25,537 bases of DNA from a virus. Made by a program: the position numbers and the translations under genes. Shown in pieces: positions 5,741-13,256 of the stretch (positions within the stretch are counted from its first letter, which is position 1; each line of letters opens with the position of its first letter). The notes under the pieces were generated by a model that searched no databases, had not been told where the DNA came from, and was given only the letters and a program-made list of their open reading frames with translations. The stretch covers positions 1 through 25,537 of IMG/VR virus record IMGVR_UViG_3300042691_032732, one strand, 5' to 3'.

Positions 5741-7666
5741 CTACCGCTCTTCGCGGCTCCGGCGGGCTTCCGCGCTCTCAGGAGCCGGTGGCGCAAGGCC
5801 AATCGTGCCGCCGACAATACCAGCCTGGGTACCACCCACCCGTCCTTCGCGAATTCCGCGCTTCTGGGCAGCTTCCTCGAGCATCTTGACCACCGCGGCC
5901 ACTTCCTTCGGCGAACCAGATTTGAGCAAATTAGCCAGCTCTTGGTAATACTCGTCGGGAACGCCCTTGCGAAGGAGCGATAGCACACCCTGCGCAATCG
6001 ACCCAATGAAACCGCGGCTCGCCGTCTCAGCAGCGGCTTCCATCACACCCGGTGTGGCCTCCAGCGACTCACGCATTGCGGTGCGTTTCGCGGTCGGCGA
6101 ACCCGCCAGAATCTGACCCGCGGATTTGAACAACTCGAGTTCACGCTCAAGCGCCGTCATGAAGAAGTCGCGCTGGGCCGGTGTCTCAAAGACCGCCTCC
6201 AGCGATTTGCGGGCCGACGGTGACCCGATGATCTTCCTAGCCGCGTTGATGTCGGTCGACGGATCCATGATCGTGTCGAACAGATTCCGGGCTACACCGG
6301 TGCGGAAGGCGTTCAGTTCGCCCTTCGACATATCCTTGACGAGCTTCTGCACTTGCTCGGGGTCGAGATTCCTGAATTCATCGCGACCGAGCCGCAACGC
6401 TTCGAGCGTCTCAATGTCGCCCTTGTACTCGGCTCGAGCTGCTTTGTACTCCGGCACCAAGTCGTCAAGGCGTCGGATGTATTGTTCGCGAAGCGCCTTG
6501 AGCGCGTTACCCTCGGCCGACTTGCCAGCCTTGTACAACTCGCCGATCTCGGCGTCGATACCCTGCTTGATGTAATCGAGCGTCCGAACGTCCGGTGTCG
6601 CCACCATCTGCCCGGTCTGCGGATCATAAATCGGTCGCAGCACGAACTTCGACGGGTCGCCCTGCGGGTCGAGTTCCGCGGCAAGACGCTTCTTGTCAAG
6701 AATGCCTTGAGCCTTGGTGAAGAACTTCTGGAATTCTGGCTCGAGCAATACTCGATTGATCACCGGATCGTTGATGTCGCCCACGGCATACGCAGCGTCA
6801 TATAGAGTGTCGGCGTCCGATCGGAGGTCCTCGATCAGGCGACTTTCTTCCTTGTAGAAGTCGCGGGCCTGTAGGCCGCGGCGCACCTGCTTACCGACTC
6901 GCTCACGCGATCCGGCCTTCTGCTCCGCGATCTTCTCTTCGAGTTCGCGGGACGGCTTACCGCCGCGCTGCACTACAGATTCCGCGAGCTGTACCGTACC
7001 CGGCGTGACGTTAGCAATCGCCGGGGGTACACCGAGTTGAATGTCCTGTCGAATCCGGCTCGCAATCGCGGTCGGACTCTCGTCATCAAGTGCGAGATTG
7101 AGCTTCTCGAGCGCCCACTGCTTTGCCTTATTAGGCGACACACCCGCCATATCAAATGCGCGGCTAGCAAGTTCACCAGTACCTTTAAGTACAAGCGGCG
7201 TTGCGACGCCGAACGCCGTGCCAAGGAGACCGCCACCAACGGCACCCTCTGTCCGGTCGCCCTCGGTGCTACCCGCACCTGTAATTGCGCCTTGAACACC
7301 ACCGGTTGTTGCGATTCGGCCGACGTTTTGCGCGGTCGTTCGCTGACCGGCCGTTTTGCCGAGGCCGATCAGTCGCGACAAGGGGCCGAGCATGCGACCA
7401 GTCGTCGTCGCGGCGCTAAGCTGACCACCCGGCGTCAGGAACGATGCTACCGCGGGGATTGCACCACCTGCGATTTCGCCGACGCCAGACAGCACCGGGC
7501 TCTCTTCCGAGAACGTACCGTACTCAGACCGAATCTCGGTGAGTGCCTTCTCGTACTCCTCGTCGCCGAGCTTGGAGCGAAGCCACGCTTCTGCCTCGTC
7601 ACCCCAACCCATCGCCAAGCCTTGGCCGAGGATGGACCGGACGAGGTTCGTTGCTGTGTCGGCCAT
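5741..7666 (-). CDS. Large virion protein, putative internal/DNA-ejection protein
   Basis: 641 aa, the last gene of the virion operon. The N-terminus (about residues 1-50) is helical and acidic. Residues about 58-180 are Gly/Ala/Thr-rich with long hydrophobic stretches (GGAIPAVASFLTPGGQ, GAVGGGLLGTAFGVATPLVL), a pattern typical of membrane-interacting ejection proteins. Residues about 230-560 are long charged helices, followed by a second hydrophobic patch (GFIGSIAQGVLSLLRKG) and an Arg/Glu-rich tail. No lysozyme or transglycosylase motif is visible. Its position beside other large Ala-rich virion proteins suggests it is stored inside the capsid and injected with the DNA. SD AGGAG is 6 nt before the ATG, 3 nt after the preceding stop. 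The function is inferred from composition and position. Confidence 0.8.
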   Translation of the reverse strand: MADTATNLVRSILGQGLAMGWGDEAEAWLRSKLGDEEYEKALTEIRSEYGTFSEESPVLSGVGEIAGGAIPAVASFLTPGGQLSAATTTGRMLGPLSRLIGLGKTAGQRTTAQNVGRIATTGGVQGAITGAGSTEGDRTEGAVGGGLLGTAFGVATPLVLKGTGELASRAFDMAGVSPNKAKQWALEKLNLALDDESPTAIASRIRQDIQLGVPPAIANVTPGTVQLAESVVQRGGKPSRELEEKIAEQKAGSRERVGKQVRRGLQARDFYKEESRLIEDLRSDADTLYDAAYAVGDINDPVINRVLLEPEFQKFFTKAQGILDKKRLAAELDPQGDPSKFVLRPIYDPQTGQMVATPDVRTLDYIKQGIDAEIGELYKAGKSAEGNALKALREQYIRRLDDLVPEYKAARAEYKGDIETLEALRLGRDEFRNLDPEQVQKLVKDMSKGELNAFRTGVARNLFDTIMDPSTDINAARKIIGSPSARKSLEAVFETPAQRDFFMTALERELELFKSAGQILAGSPTAKRTAMRESLEATPGVMEAAAETASRGFIGSIAQGVLSLLRKGVPDEYYQELANLLKSGSPKEVAAVVKMLEEAAQKRGIREGRVGGTQAGIVGGTIGLAPPAPESAEARRSREER

Positions 7667-7669
7667 GTC

Positions 7670-8812
7670 TTACTCCTGCGTAGTGCGGTACCGATAAGCA
7701 CCGCCGCGGATCGCATTGATGCGGTCCTCGTCCTTTTTGATTCGAGCATCAGCCATCGACATTGCTCGAGTAAGGATTCGCTCGCGTTCCTTCTTGCTCT
7801 TCGACTCGATGCCTTGCAGCTCTTCAAGGACCTTACGTTCACCTTCGGTCGGCGCAGCGCCGAACGTCGATCGGAGGCTCGACAACAGCTGCTGAGTGAG
7901 GATGTTCTCGAGGTCGCGAGTGTTAACCACCTTCTCGCTATCCGGCGCGAAGCCTTCGGCCGAGAATCGAGCGAGAGTGTCGGCGATACTCGAGTCGTAG
8001 GTGTACGGGTTGAGTCGCAACGCTTCGGCAAGAAGCATCTTCGACTCCCTCTTCGCGAACAAATTGTCCTCGGTCTCAGACAAGAGCCGAGTCTCAGACG
8101 CACCCATCTCGGTGCCAGTTCGTTCGAATCGAGCCTGAGAAAGTGCCGCGTTAGCAAGTGCCACGTTGAGGCGAGCCTCTGCAGCGTCACCCTGCTTCTC
8201 AGCGATCGCCGCGACACGTTTGTGGAAGTCGGCTGTTCCCGGCGTAAGGCCCTCGTCCATTGCTTGCTTACCAGCGGGCGATTGCGCCTCCTTCGGCTTG
8301 AACGACTGCTTGGCCAACTCGCTGAAAATGTTGCCTCTTGTCGATTCGGCTTTTTCAGCAAGCTTCGTATAGAGCTCAATATCGCCACCCGCGGCCTCGA
8401 TGTCGAGCTGCAGACCAGCCTTACCAGCTTCAAGGGCTTTCATCGCTTGTTCGCGTCGGGCGAGCCGCTTCTCTTTCTCCATCTCGGCGGCGACTTGGCT
8501 GACGTTGCCCATCGCCTCGTAGAAGTGGCCGGTTTTACCCGGATTGAGGAGGGCTTGCGTCAGACGGAAGTAGCGCTCAGCCTGTGAAGGCTCCGCTTCG
8601 CCGACCTGCGCGGCACCAGCGAGTGCACCCTTGTACGCAGCGAGGAGTTCGTCGCGCTTCTTCTTGGCTTCCTGAGCCTTGGTCATATACTCATCTTCGC
8701 CGAAGTATTTGCCGAAGAGGGTGGACAGAGAATCCGTTGATGCGGCCGGTCGAGCCGGTGCGGCAGGTTCGTCGGGCTTTTTGATGCCGTATGCGGCGAG
8801 TAGGTCTTCCAT
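7670..8812 (-). CDS. Helical virion protein, putative internal/DNA-transfer protein
   Basis: 380 aa, almost entirely charged alpha-helix (EAKKKRDELLAAYKGALAG, EMEKEKRLARREQAMKALEA). The C-terminal block of about 90 residues contains TFGAAPTEGERKVLEELQGI, then KKERERILTRAMSMADARI, a layout common in C-termini of podovirus ejection and internal virion proteins. The N-terminus starts MEDLLAAYGIKKPDEPAAP with a Pro/Ala linker. The start is set at 8812, where ATG overlaps the preceding TGA (TGATG) with GAAGGG upstream; an in-frame codon 15 bases earlier is less likely. It is coupled to the genes on both sides and is probably co-assembled with them inside the head or the head-tail axis. Confidence 0.8.
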   Translation of the reverse strand: MEDLLAAYGIKKPDEPAAPARPAASTDSLSTLFGKYFGEDEYMTKAQEAKKKRDELLAAYKGALAGAAQVGEAEPSQAERYFRLTQALLNPGKTGHFYEAMGNVSQVAAEMEKEKRLARREQAMKALEAGKAGLQLDIEAAGGDIELYTKLAEKAESTRGNIFSELAKQSFKPKEAQSPAGKQAMDEGLTPGTADFHKRVAAIAEKQGDAAEARLNVALANAALSQARFERTGTEMGASETRLLSETEDNLFAKRESKMLLAEALRLNPYTYDSSIADTLARFSAEGFAPDSEKVVNTRDLENILTQQLLSSLRSTFGAAPTEGERKVLEELQGIESKSKKERERILTRAMSMADARIKKDEDRINAIRGGAYRYRTTQE

Positions 8813-10242
8813 CAGGTACCCTTCCACGCTTTATAGAGTGCCGTTCCACCAGTGAGACCGGCAAGAATCTTCTGCAGATCAGACGGCTCAGGCGGTCTGT
8901 CGATCGATGTAGTAGTCGACGTCGTACCAGTGGAGCTGGCCGGGAATCCGCGCACGATGTCGGACTGGAAGGCGAGCTGCTGATACGGGTACTTCGACTC
9001 TTCTTGGAATTGCTCGTATGCAAGATCCAAGGCGCGTTGAGCCATGTCCTGCTCACGCTGTCCGACGCCGTAAATCGATTCGGCACCGCGGAGTCCGAGA
9101 GTCTGTGCCATTTCGCCGAGTGCGCCCTGTTGCTGGGCTATAGCGCGAAGATTCGCAGCATCTTGCGCCGTCATCTGACCGCGGGTGCTTCCGATATCTA
9201 CGAGTCGAGCCGCATCTTGCGCTGTTAACTGGCCAGCAGTCTGACCGATGTTGGCGAGTTTAGCGGCGTCCTGCGCTGTTAATGCGCCATACGCTTGGCC
9301 AATGTCGGCGATGCTGGTTCCACTGGCGAGTAATCGTTGTAAATCAGAAGTGCTGAGTTGACCGCGTGTCTGACCAGCTTCAAGGAGAGCACGTTGCTGT
9401 GCGCCACCGAGCTGACCAACGGTACCGGCGAGTGCAGCTTGACGGCCGACGTCGGCACCGAAAATATCAGCAGCTTGGCCGTAACCGGCTTGGAGAGCCT
9501 TCGTTTGCTCGGCAAGCACACCTTCCTGCACGTCGCGCAAAGCACGAGCGCCGAATTCACCCATTCGCGAACCGCCGAATTGACCAGCTTTAATGAATTC
9601 TTCGCCGATCGCCGGGAGGAACTTTTCCTGCAACTGTCGTACACCAACGTCCGCGATCTGGTTAACCACGTTCTTGGTGTACGGGTTCATGTACTGTTCA
9701 ACAGCGCCGGGGAACGTCTGCGCGGCTTGTTGCAAATAAGGCTGAGCGGCTGACAGCGGCGACATCCCGGTGGCTTGCTCAAGGAATGGCGAAGCCTCCT
9801 TCAGTGCGCTACCTTGGCCCGCCATCTCAATTGGCTTCACGCCTTGCATCATCAGCGGCTGCGCGGCACCCGCGCCACTCATTCCAGCAGCTTGGCTCAA
9901 GTATGGCTGCGCGGCACCCGCACCGCTCATTCCTTCTGCTTTGCCAAGAGCACCCGCCGCGGCCCCGGCAGCACTCGTCCCTGCGGCTTGGCCAAGAGTC
10001 CCCATTGACGCGCCGAGATACGGCTGGAATGCACCCGCCGCACCGAGCGTGGCTTGCATGCCTTGCTGCTGGAGCGGAGTGAAGCCAGCGATACGCGGCC
10101 CTTCATACGCCACATACGGCTTGTTCGCCAGATTCTGCGCCCACGAGATGGTGTTGTAAATAGCGTCCTGCATCCACGGCGGTGTCTGCGTGGAGACGGT
10201 CGACGTGCTGGTTCCCGGAGTGCCTTCGAGCATGCTTGCCAT
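8812..10242 (-). CDS. Repetitive Ala/Gln-rich virion protein, putative internal virion protein
   Basis: 476 aa. The N-terminus (PPWMQDAIYNTISWAQNLAN, then YEGPRIAGFTPLQQQGM, residues about 21-62) and the C-terminal YPYQQLAFQSDIVRGFP (about 418-434) resemble a family of virion proteins found in many podoviruses and aquatic phage contigs. The middle is low-complexity: two 16-residue repeats GMSGAGAAQP... (104-135) and three 18-residue repeats starting (L/M)TAQDAA (321-374). An 18-residue period equals five turns of alpha-helix, so this part should form a long rod. No catalytic motif was seen. SD GAGGAG lies upstream of the ATG, one base after the previous stop. A role in ejection or as tail-axis rod is inferred. 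Confidence 0.82.
   Translation of the reverse strand: MASMLEGTPGTSTSTVSTQTPPWMQDAIYNTISWAQNLANKPYVAYEGPRIAGFTPLQQQGMQATLGAAGAFQPYLGASMGTLGQAAGTSAAGAAAGALGKAEGMSGAGAAQPYLSQAAGMSGAGAAQPLMMQGVKPIEMAGQGSALKEASPFLEQATGMSPLSAAQPYLQQAAQTFPGAVEQYMNPYTKNVVNQIADVGVRQLQEKFLPAIGEEFIKAGQFGGSRMGEFGARALRDVQEGVLAEQTKALQAGYGQAADIFGADVGRQAALAGTVGQLGGAQQRALLEAGQTRGQLSTSDLQRLLASGTSIADIGQAYGALTAQDAAKLANIGQTAGQLTAQDAARLVDIGSTRGQMTAQDAANLRAIAQQQGALGEMAQTLGLRGAESIYGVGQREQDMAQRALDLAYEQFQEESKYPYQQLAFQSDIVRGFPASSTGTTSTTTSIDRPPEPSDLQKILAGLTGGTALYKAWKGT
9121..9282 (-). repeat. Three 54-bp coding repeats (TAQDAA units)
   Basis: Three in-frame units of 18 residues (residues 321-338, 339-356, 357-374 of the 476-aa protein), each starting LTAQDAA or MTAQDAA and followed by L..IG/A and Q..G. 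The unit length fits five alpha-helical turns. Confidence 0.85.
9838..9933 (-). repeat. Two 48-bp coding repeats (GMSGAGAAQP units)
   Basis: Two in-frame units of 16 residues (104-119 and 120-135 of the 476-aa protein), both beginning GMSGAGAAQP. A weaker relative, GMSPLSAAQPYL, occurs at about 159-170. Confidence 0.85.
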
Positions 10243-10243
10243 G

Positions 10244-13012
10244 TTACTTGCTCCTCAGATACTGGAGCGGCGACTTCGCGTTGGGGCTGATGCCACCCTT
10301 CGCTAGAGCTGCACCTTTGTGCTTACGGATGTTCTGTCTGAAATCGTCCATCATATCAGCCGCCTTCTCCACTGACCCGTCGCCGAGCAGAGCCATCGTC
10401 TCAGCGTCAATGACATATTCACCATCGCTGAGGAGCGCGGGAATTAAGTCCTCTCTTCCAGACCCTGGACCTCGGACCCTGCTGCCCTTCGCCATACCGC
10501 CGATAGCCATTTCCTGATCAGGCTGGTAATTCTCGAGATATGACATCAGATCGAAACCCGGATTCATCGGCTCTTCCGGTACGCTCGGCGTATTATAACC
10601 TGAGACGGACGGCTGCGCCATCCCCGCTTCAAGTGCACGGTTCTGAATCTTGTTCCAGTTGCGGGCGGTGTAGGTATTGAGATTCATACCAGCAGCGTCG
10701 GCATCAGCCTTCACCTTCTCCCAGTCGATCCACTGGCCGCGGCCAGCGCCGGTACGCGGGTCATAAGCAGGAGTAGACGGCCCCGTCTCAGGGGCTTTCG
10801 TGCTGCTGAGACCGCCGACCATGCCTACAACTTTGAGCAAATTCTCGAGGGTGCCGTATTTGTCGAGCAATTTCTCCCACTGGTTCGGCTCGTTGATCTT
10901 CGGCTCGGGCAGATCGACCGGTGTTTCGGTAGGAATAGTGAATGGCGGCGCTACAAGGTCAAAATCGTCCGGCCGCTTGCCTTCAACTACTACTTCTTCG
11001 ATCGGCCCCTCCGGGGTATCGACACTAGGTGTTGTCGTTTTCGGGATATTGAACGGCGGGGCGACCAGATCGAGGTCGGTCGGACGCTTAGTCTCTACCA
11101 CGAACTCCTCGATATCTTGAGGGGTAGCTTCATCGATGAGCGGTTTGTCGTACGGAGGGCGAGTAAATTGCTTGCTGAGGTCCGGAATCGGAGCCATGAC
11201 ATCGAGTTCAGTAGGCTTCGACCCGCGAACAACCACTTCGGCCAAATCGTCGACCGGCATATCTTCGAATCCGGGTGGGCGATAACCGGCATCGTATATC
11301 ATCGACCCAAGATTCGGAATGCCTTTGGTAATGTCGATCTTCGGCAGTCGATCAGCCGTGATCTCGAATGTACCGGCAAAATCGTCCGGCTCTTCCTGCG
11401 GCTGTTGCTCTTGAGCTTCCCGCGCCTCGAGTTCTTGCTGTTCCTGAATCTGCCGTTCACTGAGGATATCCTGCATCCCCTGACCAGTCGTGCTAGCAAG
11501 TAGTGTGTTAATATCGATTGGTGACCCGCGGCGAAGTGATTGTACCACGACCTCTTCAAGATCCGGCGGTACATTGGCGGTAGCCTGAGCTTGCTCGAGC
11601 GGACCGCGTTGCGTCGCTTGCTGGGCCTGTTGCAACTGCTGCTCTGGGATGTCGACACCTTGTGCGGCGAGCTGGTTCAACACGCTGCCGGTGACCGAGC
11701 CGATGACGCTCTGCGCAAGATTCGGTGCTGCTTGCCGAGCTGCCGTCACGACGATTTCCTGAATCGCGCTAGAAGCAACACCGGATTCGATGGCTTTAGC
11801 GGCAGCATCTGCAGCGGCCGTTGCCGCCTTCGACGCGGTTGTTGTTACGCCGGTCAAATCGTTAATATTCGGCGCTCCGGCGACCTTAACTGCTTCGCCG
11901 ACCTTCATGCCGACTCCGGTCATCGCGGCCGAGAGCAACGCCGATTTCAAGTTACCGCCGCTAGTTACGTATTTTTGCGCACCCGAGAAGGCCATCGCTG
12001 CCGGAATACCGATACCGGGTACCATTGCGACGCCCGCGGCAATCAAATCGCCGAGAATGCCCATGGTAGCATCTGGTCGAGCCATCAACGCGGCGCGAGG
12101 GTCAACGTAACCGACTTCATCGTCACCCAGAGCGGCAAGACTCTCCTCAACACCTTTGTCGAGAAGGAACATATTCTCTTCGCCGTACCGCTTGATGTAT
12201 TCGTCCTGCGGGATAGCCGAGTAGAACTGCTTAATCTCGTCCTTTGTCATCGGGCCGCGCATGTAACGCATCAGCTCCGGATTAACGATATTCTCGAAGA
12301 ATTGGCCCTCGCCCGCATCTTCTGCGGCGACGGCGACGTCAAATGCGCCCTTGAAATCGTTCTTCTTGAGTCTGTCGCTGATCTCTTGCAGAGTGTTCTG
12401 CCGAGCGCCGTACACCTCGCCGATTTGCTCTTGGCTCGTGGCGAGATCGGCCTCAGACACACCGGCTTGCTTCGCGGCATCAGCCATCGACAACTGTGCA
12501 AGCGGTGATACAGCGGCCTTATTTGCGTCGTACTGAGCCGCAATTTTGTCTGCTTCTTCTCGCGTGAGACCGAGTTGCTCGAGCGACAGTTGCGCCGCCG
12601 GAGTTGCCCGGACGTTGCGATTCTCGGTGATCGGCAAACCACCTTCAAGGTTACCGAGACTGAATCCTCGGCCGTAAGCGATCGGCTCGAGCTTACCGGT
12701 ATCTCCGAGCATGCCGAATGCACGACTCATCGCGTCATAATCGATGCCGGTGCTATCCGGAGTGTCGGCACCCTCTACGAAAATGTCCGGGCCGGGGGCC
12801 GGTTGTCCGCTGCTCTCGGCCAGCCACGACATATACTCATCTTCGCTGACGAGACCCTGTTCGTAGAGCTGCTGCATCAACGGCTTATCGCTACCGCCCG
12901 GAATTCGGGTATCCAGATCGACCGGTGATGATACGCCCACTGCACCACCGTTAGCGTAACCGCGCATCACTTGAGCGCCGGTCGGAATCGGATTATCGAG
13001 GAAGTAGCTCAT
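10244..13012 (-). CDS. Giant virion protein with EVVV repeats and C-terminal SDGEYVI domain
   Basis: 922 aa, the largest protein in the window. The N-terminus has GYANGGAV (18-25). Residues about 130-300 are helical, and 314-341 form a Gly/Ala hydrophobic segment (GDLIAAGVAMVPGIGIPAAM). Residues 417-685 hold five IxEVVV-type segments separated by Pro/Gln-rich linkers, several followed by (D/E)LDLVAPPF. The C-terminal GPGSGREDLIPALLSDGEYV plus LLGDGS (848-880) is a signature seen in large virion and tape-measure-like phage proteins. The composition suggests a long, flexible structural or ejected protein. SD AGGTG precedes the ATG and overlaps the previous stop. No enzyme motif is seen; the function is unproven. 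Confidence 0.8.
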   Translation of the reverse strand: MSYFLDNPIPTGAQVMRGYANGGAVGVSSPVDLDTRIPGGSDKPLMQQLYEQGLVSEDEYMSWLAESSGQPAPGPDIFVEGADTPDSTGIDYDAMSRAFGMLGDTGKLEPIAYGRGFSLGNLEGGLPITENRNVRATPAAQLSLEQLGLTREEADKIAAQYDANKAAVSPLAQLSMADAAKQAGVSEADLATSQEQIGEVYGARQNTLQEISDRLKKNDFKGAFDVAVAAEDAGEGQFFENIVNPELMRYMRGPMTKDEIKQFYSAIPQDEYIKRYGEENMFLLDKGVEESLAALGDDEVGYVDPRAALMARPDATMGILGDLIAAGVAMVPGIGIPAAMAFSGAQKYVTSGGNLKSALLSAAMTGVGMKVGEAVKVAGAPNINDLTGVTTTASKAATAAADAAAKAIESGVASSAIQEIVVTAARQAAPNLAQSVIGSVTGSVLNQLAAQGVDIPEQQLQQAQQATQRGPLEQAQATANVPPDLEEVVVQSLRRGSPIDINTLLASTTGQGMQDILSERQIQEQQELEAREAQEQQPQEEPDDFAGTFEITADRLPKIDITKGIPNLGSMIYDAGYRPPGFEDMPVDDLAEVVVRGSKPTELDVMAPIPDLSKQFTRPPYDKPLIDEATPQDIEEFVVETKRPTDLDLVAPPFNIPKTTTPSVDTPEGPIEEVVVEGKRPDDFDLVAPPFTIPTETPVDLPEPKINEPNQWEKLLDKYGTLENLLKVVGMVGGLSSTKAPETGPSTPAYDPRTGAGRGQWIDWEKVKADADAAGMNLNTYTARNWNKIQNRALEAGMAQPSVSGYNTPSVPEEPMNPGFDLMSYLENYQPDQEMAIGGMAKGSRVRGPGSGREDLIPALLSDGEYVIDAETMALLGDGSVEKAADMMDDFRQNIRKHKGAALAKGGISPNAKSPLQYLRSK
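10958..11764 (-). repeat. Five dispersed TonB-box-like EVVV coding segments
   Basis: In the 922-aa protein: IQEIVVTAARQ (417-427), LEEVVVQSLRR (485-495), LAEVVVRGSKP (590-600), IEEFVVETKRP (634-644), IEEVVVEGKRP (671-681). The last three are followed by T/D-(E/D)-(L/F)-D-(V/L)-(M/V)-APP or API. This is a dispersed protein-level repeat, not a tandem DNA repeat. Confidence 0.75.
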
Positions 13013-13019
13013 ATTTCAC

Positions 13020-13256
13020 CTAGTTCAACATCTCGTAGAATCGTATCGCCCACTCGCGCCAATCATCGTAGAAGTATGGAGAAGGAGGATTCTGCTGAGA
13101 TATACCGTTGATACCAATAATGCCCGCGGCCCAATCCTGCCATTTCGTAGGATCGTCGAGCCGCGTTATCGGGCCATAAACTTCTAGATCGAAAACTGTG
13201 GAGTCTGCCCATTCAAGTAAATCGGCATACCTTGGGTCAATTATTCGATGACTCAC
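13020..13256 (-). CDS. Small tail-region hypothetical protein (GTG start)
   Basis: 78 aa, starting VSHRIIDPRYADLL and ending DDWREWAIRFYEMLN. It is rich in Trp and Tyr (YFYDDWREW, KWQDWAAG), with no signal peptide or TM segment. The start is GTG at 13256, which overlaps the stop of the gp10-like gene (GTGA) with GAGGTG 6-7 nt upstream; the longer open frame to 13310 would lie inside that gene and is Arg-rich noise. Translation is coupled to the hub gene, so a small tail accessory or chaperone role is likely but unproven. Confidence 0.75.
   Translation of the reverse strand: MSHRIIDPRYADLLEWADSTVFDLEVYGPITRLDDPTKWQDWAAGIIGINGISQQNPPSPYFYDDWREWAIRFYEMLN

Noticed and set aside
7037-8587. 516-codon plus-strand open frame opposite two virion genes
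   Set aside because: It crosses the boundary of two well-supported minus-strand genes and their SD, and its product is Arg/Ser/Cys-rich noise.
10584-10618. TATAAT on the minus strand inside the 922-aa gene
   Set aside because: The matching -35 (TGGCGC) is poor and no gene starts downstream within reach.
11540-12508. 322-codon plus-strand open frame opposite the 922-aa virion gene
   Set aside because: Same shadow pattern, with no promoter, SD or domain; also 22263-23036 opposite the adaptor-like gene.
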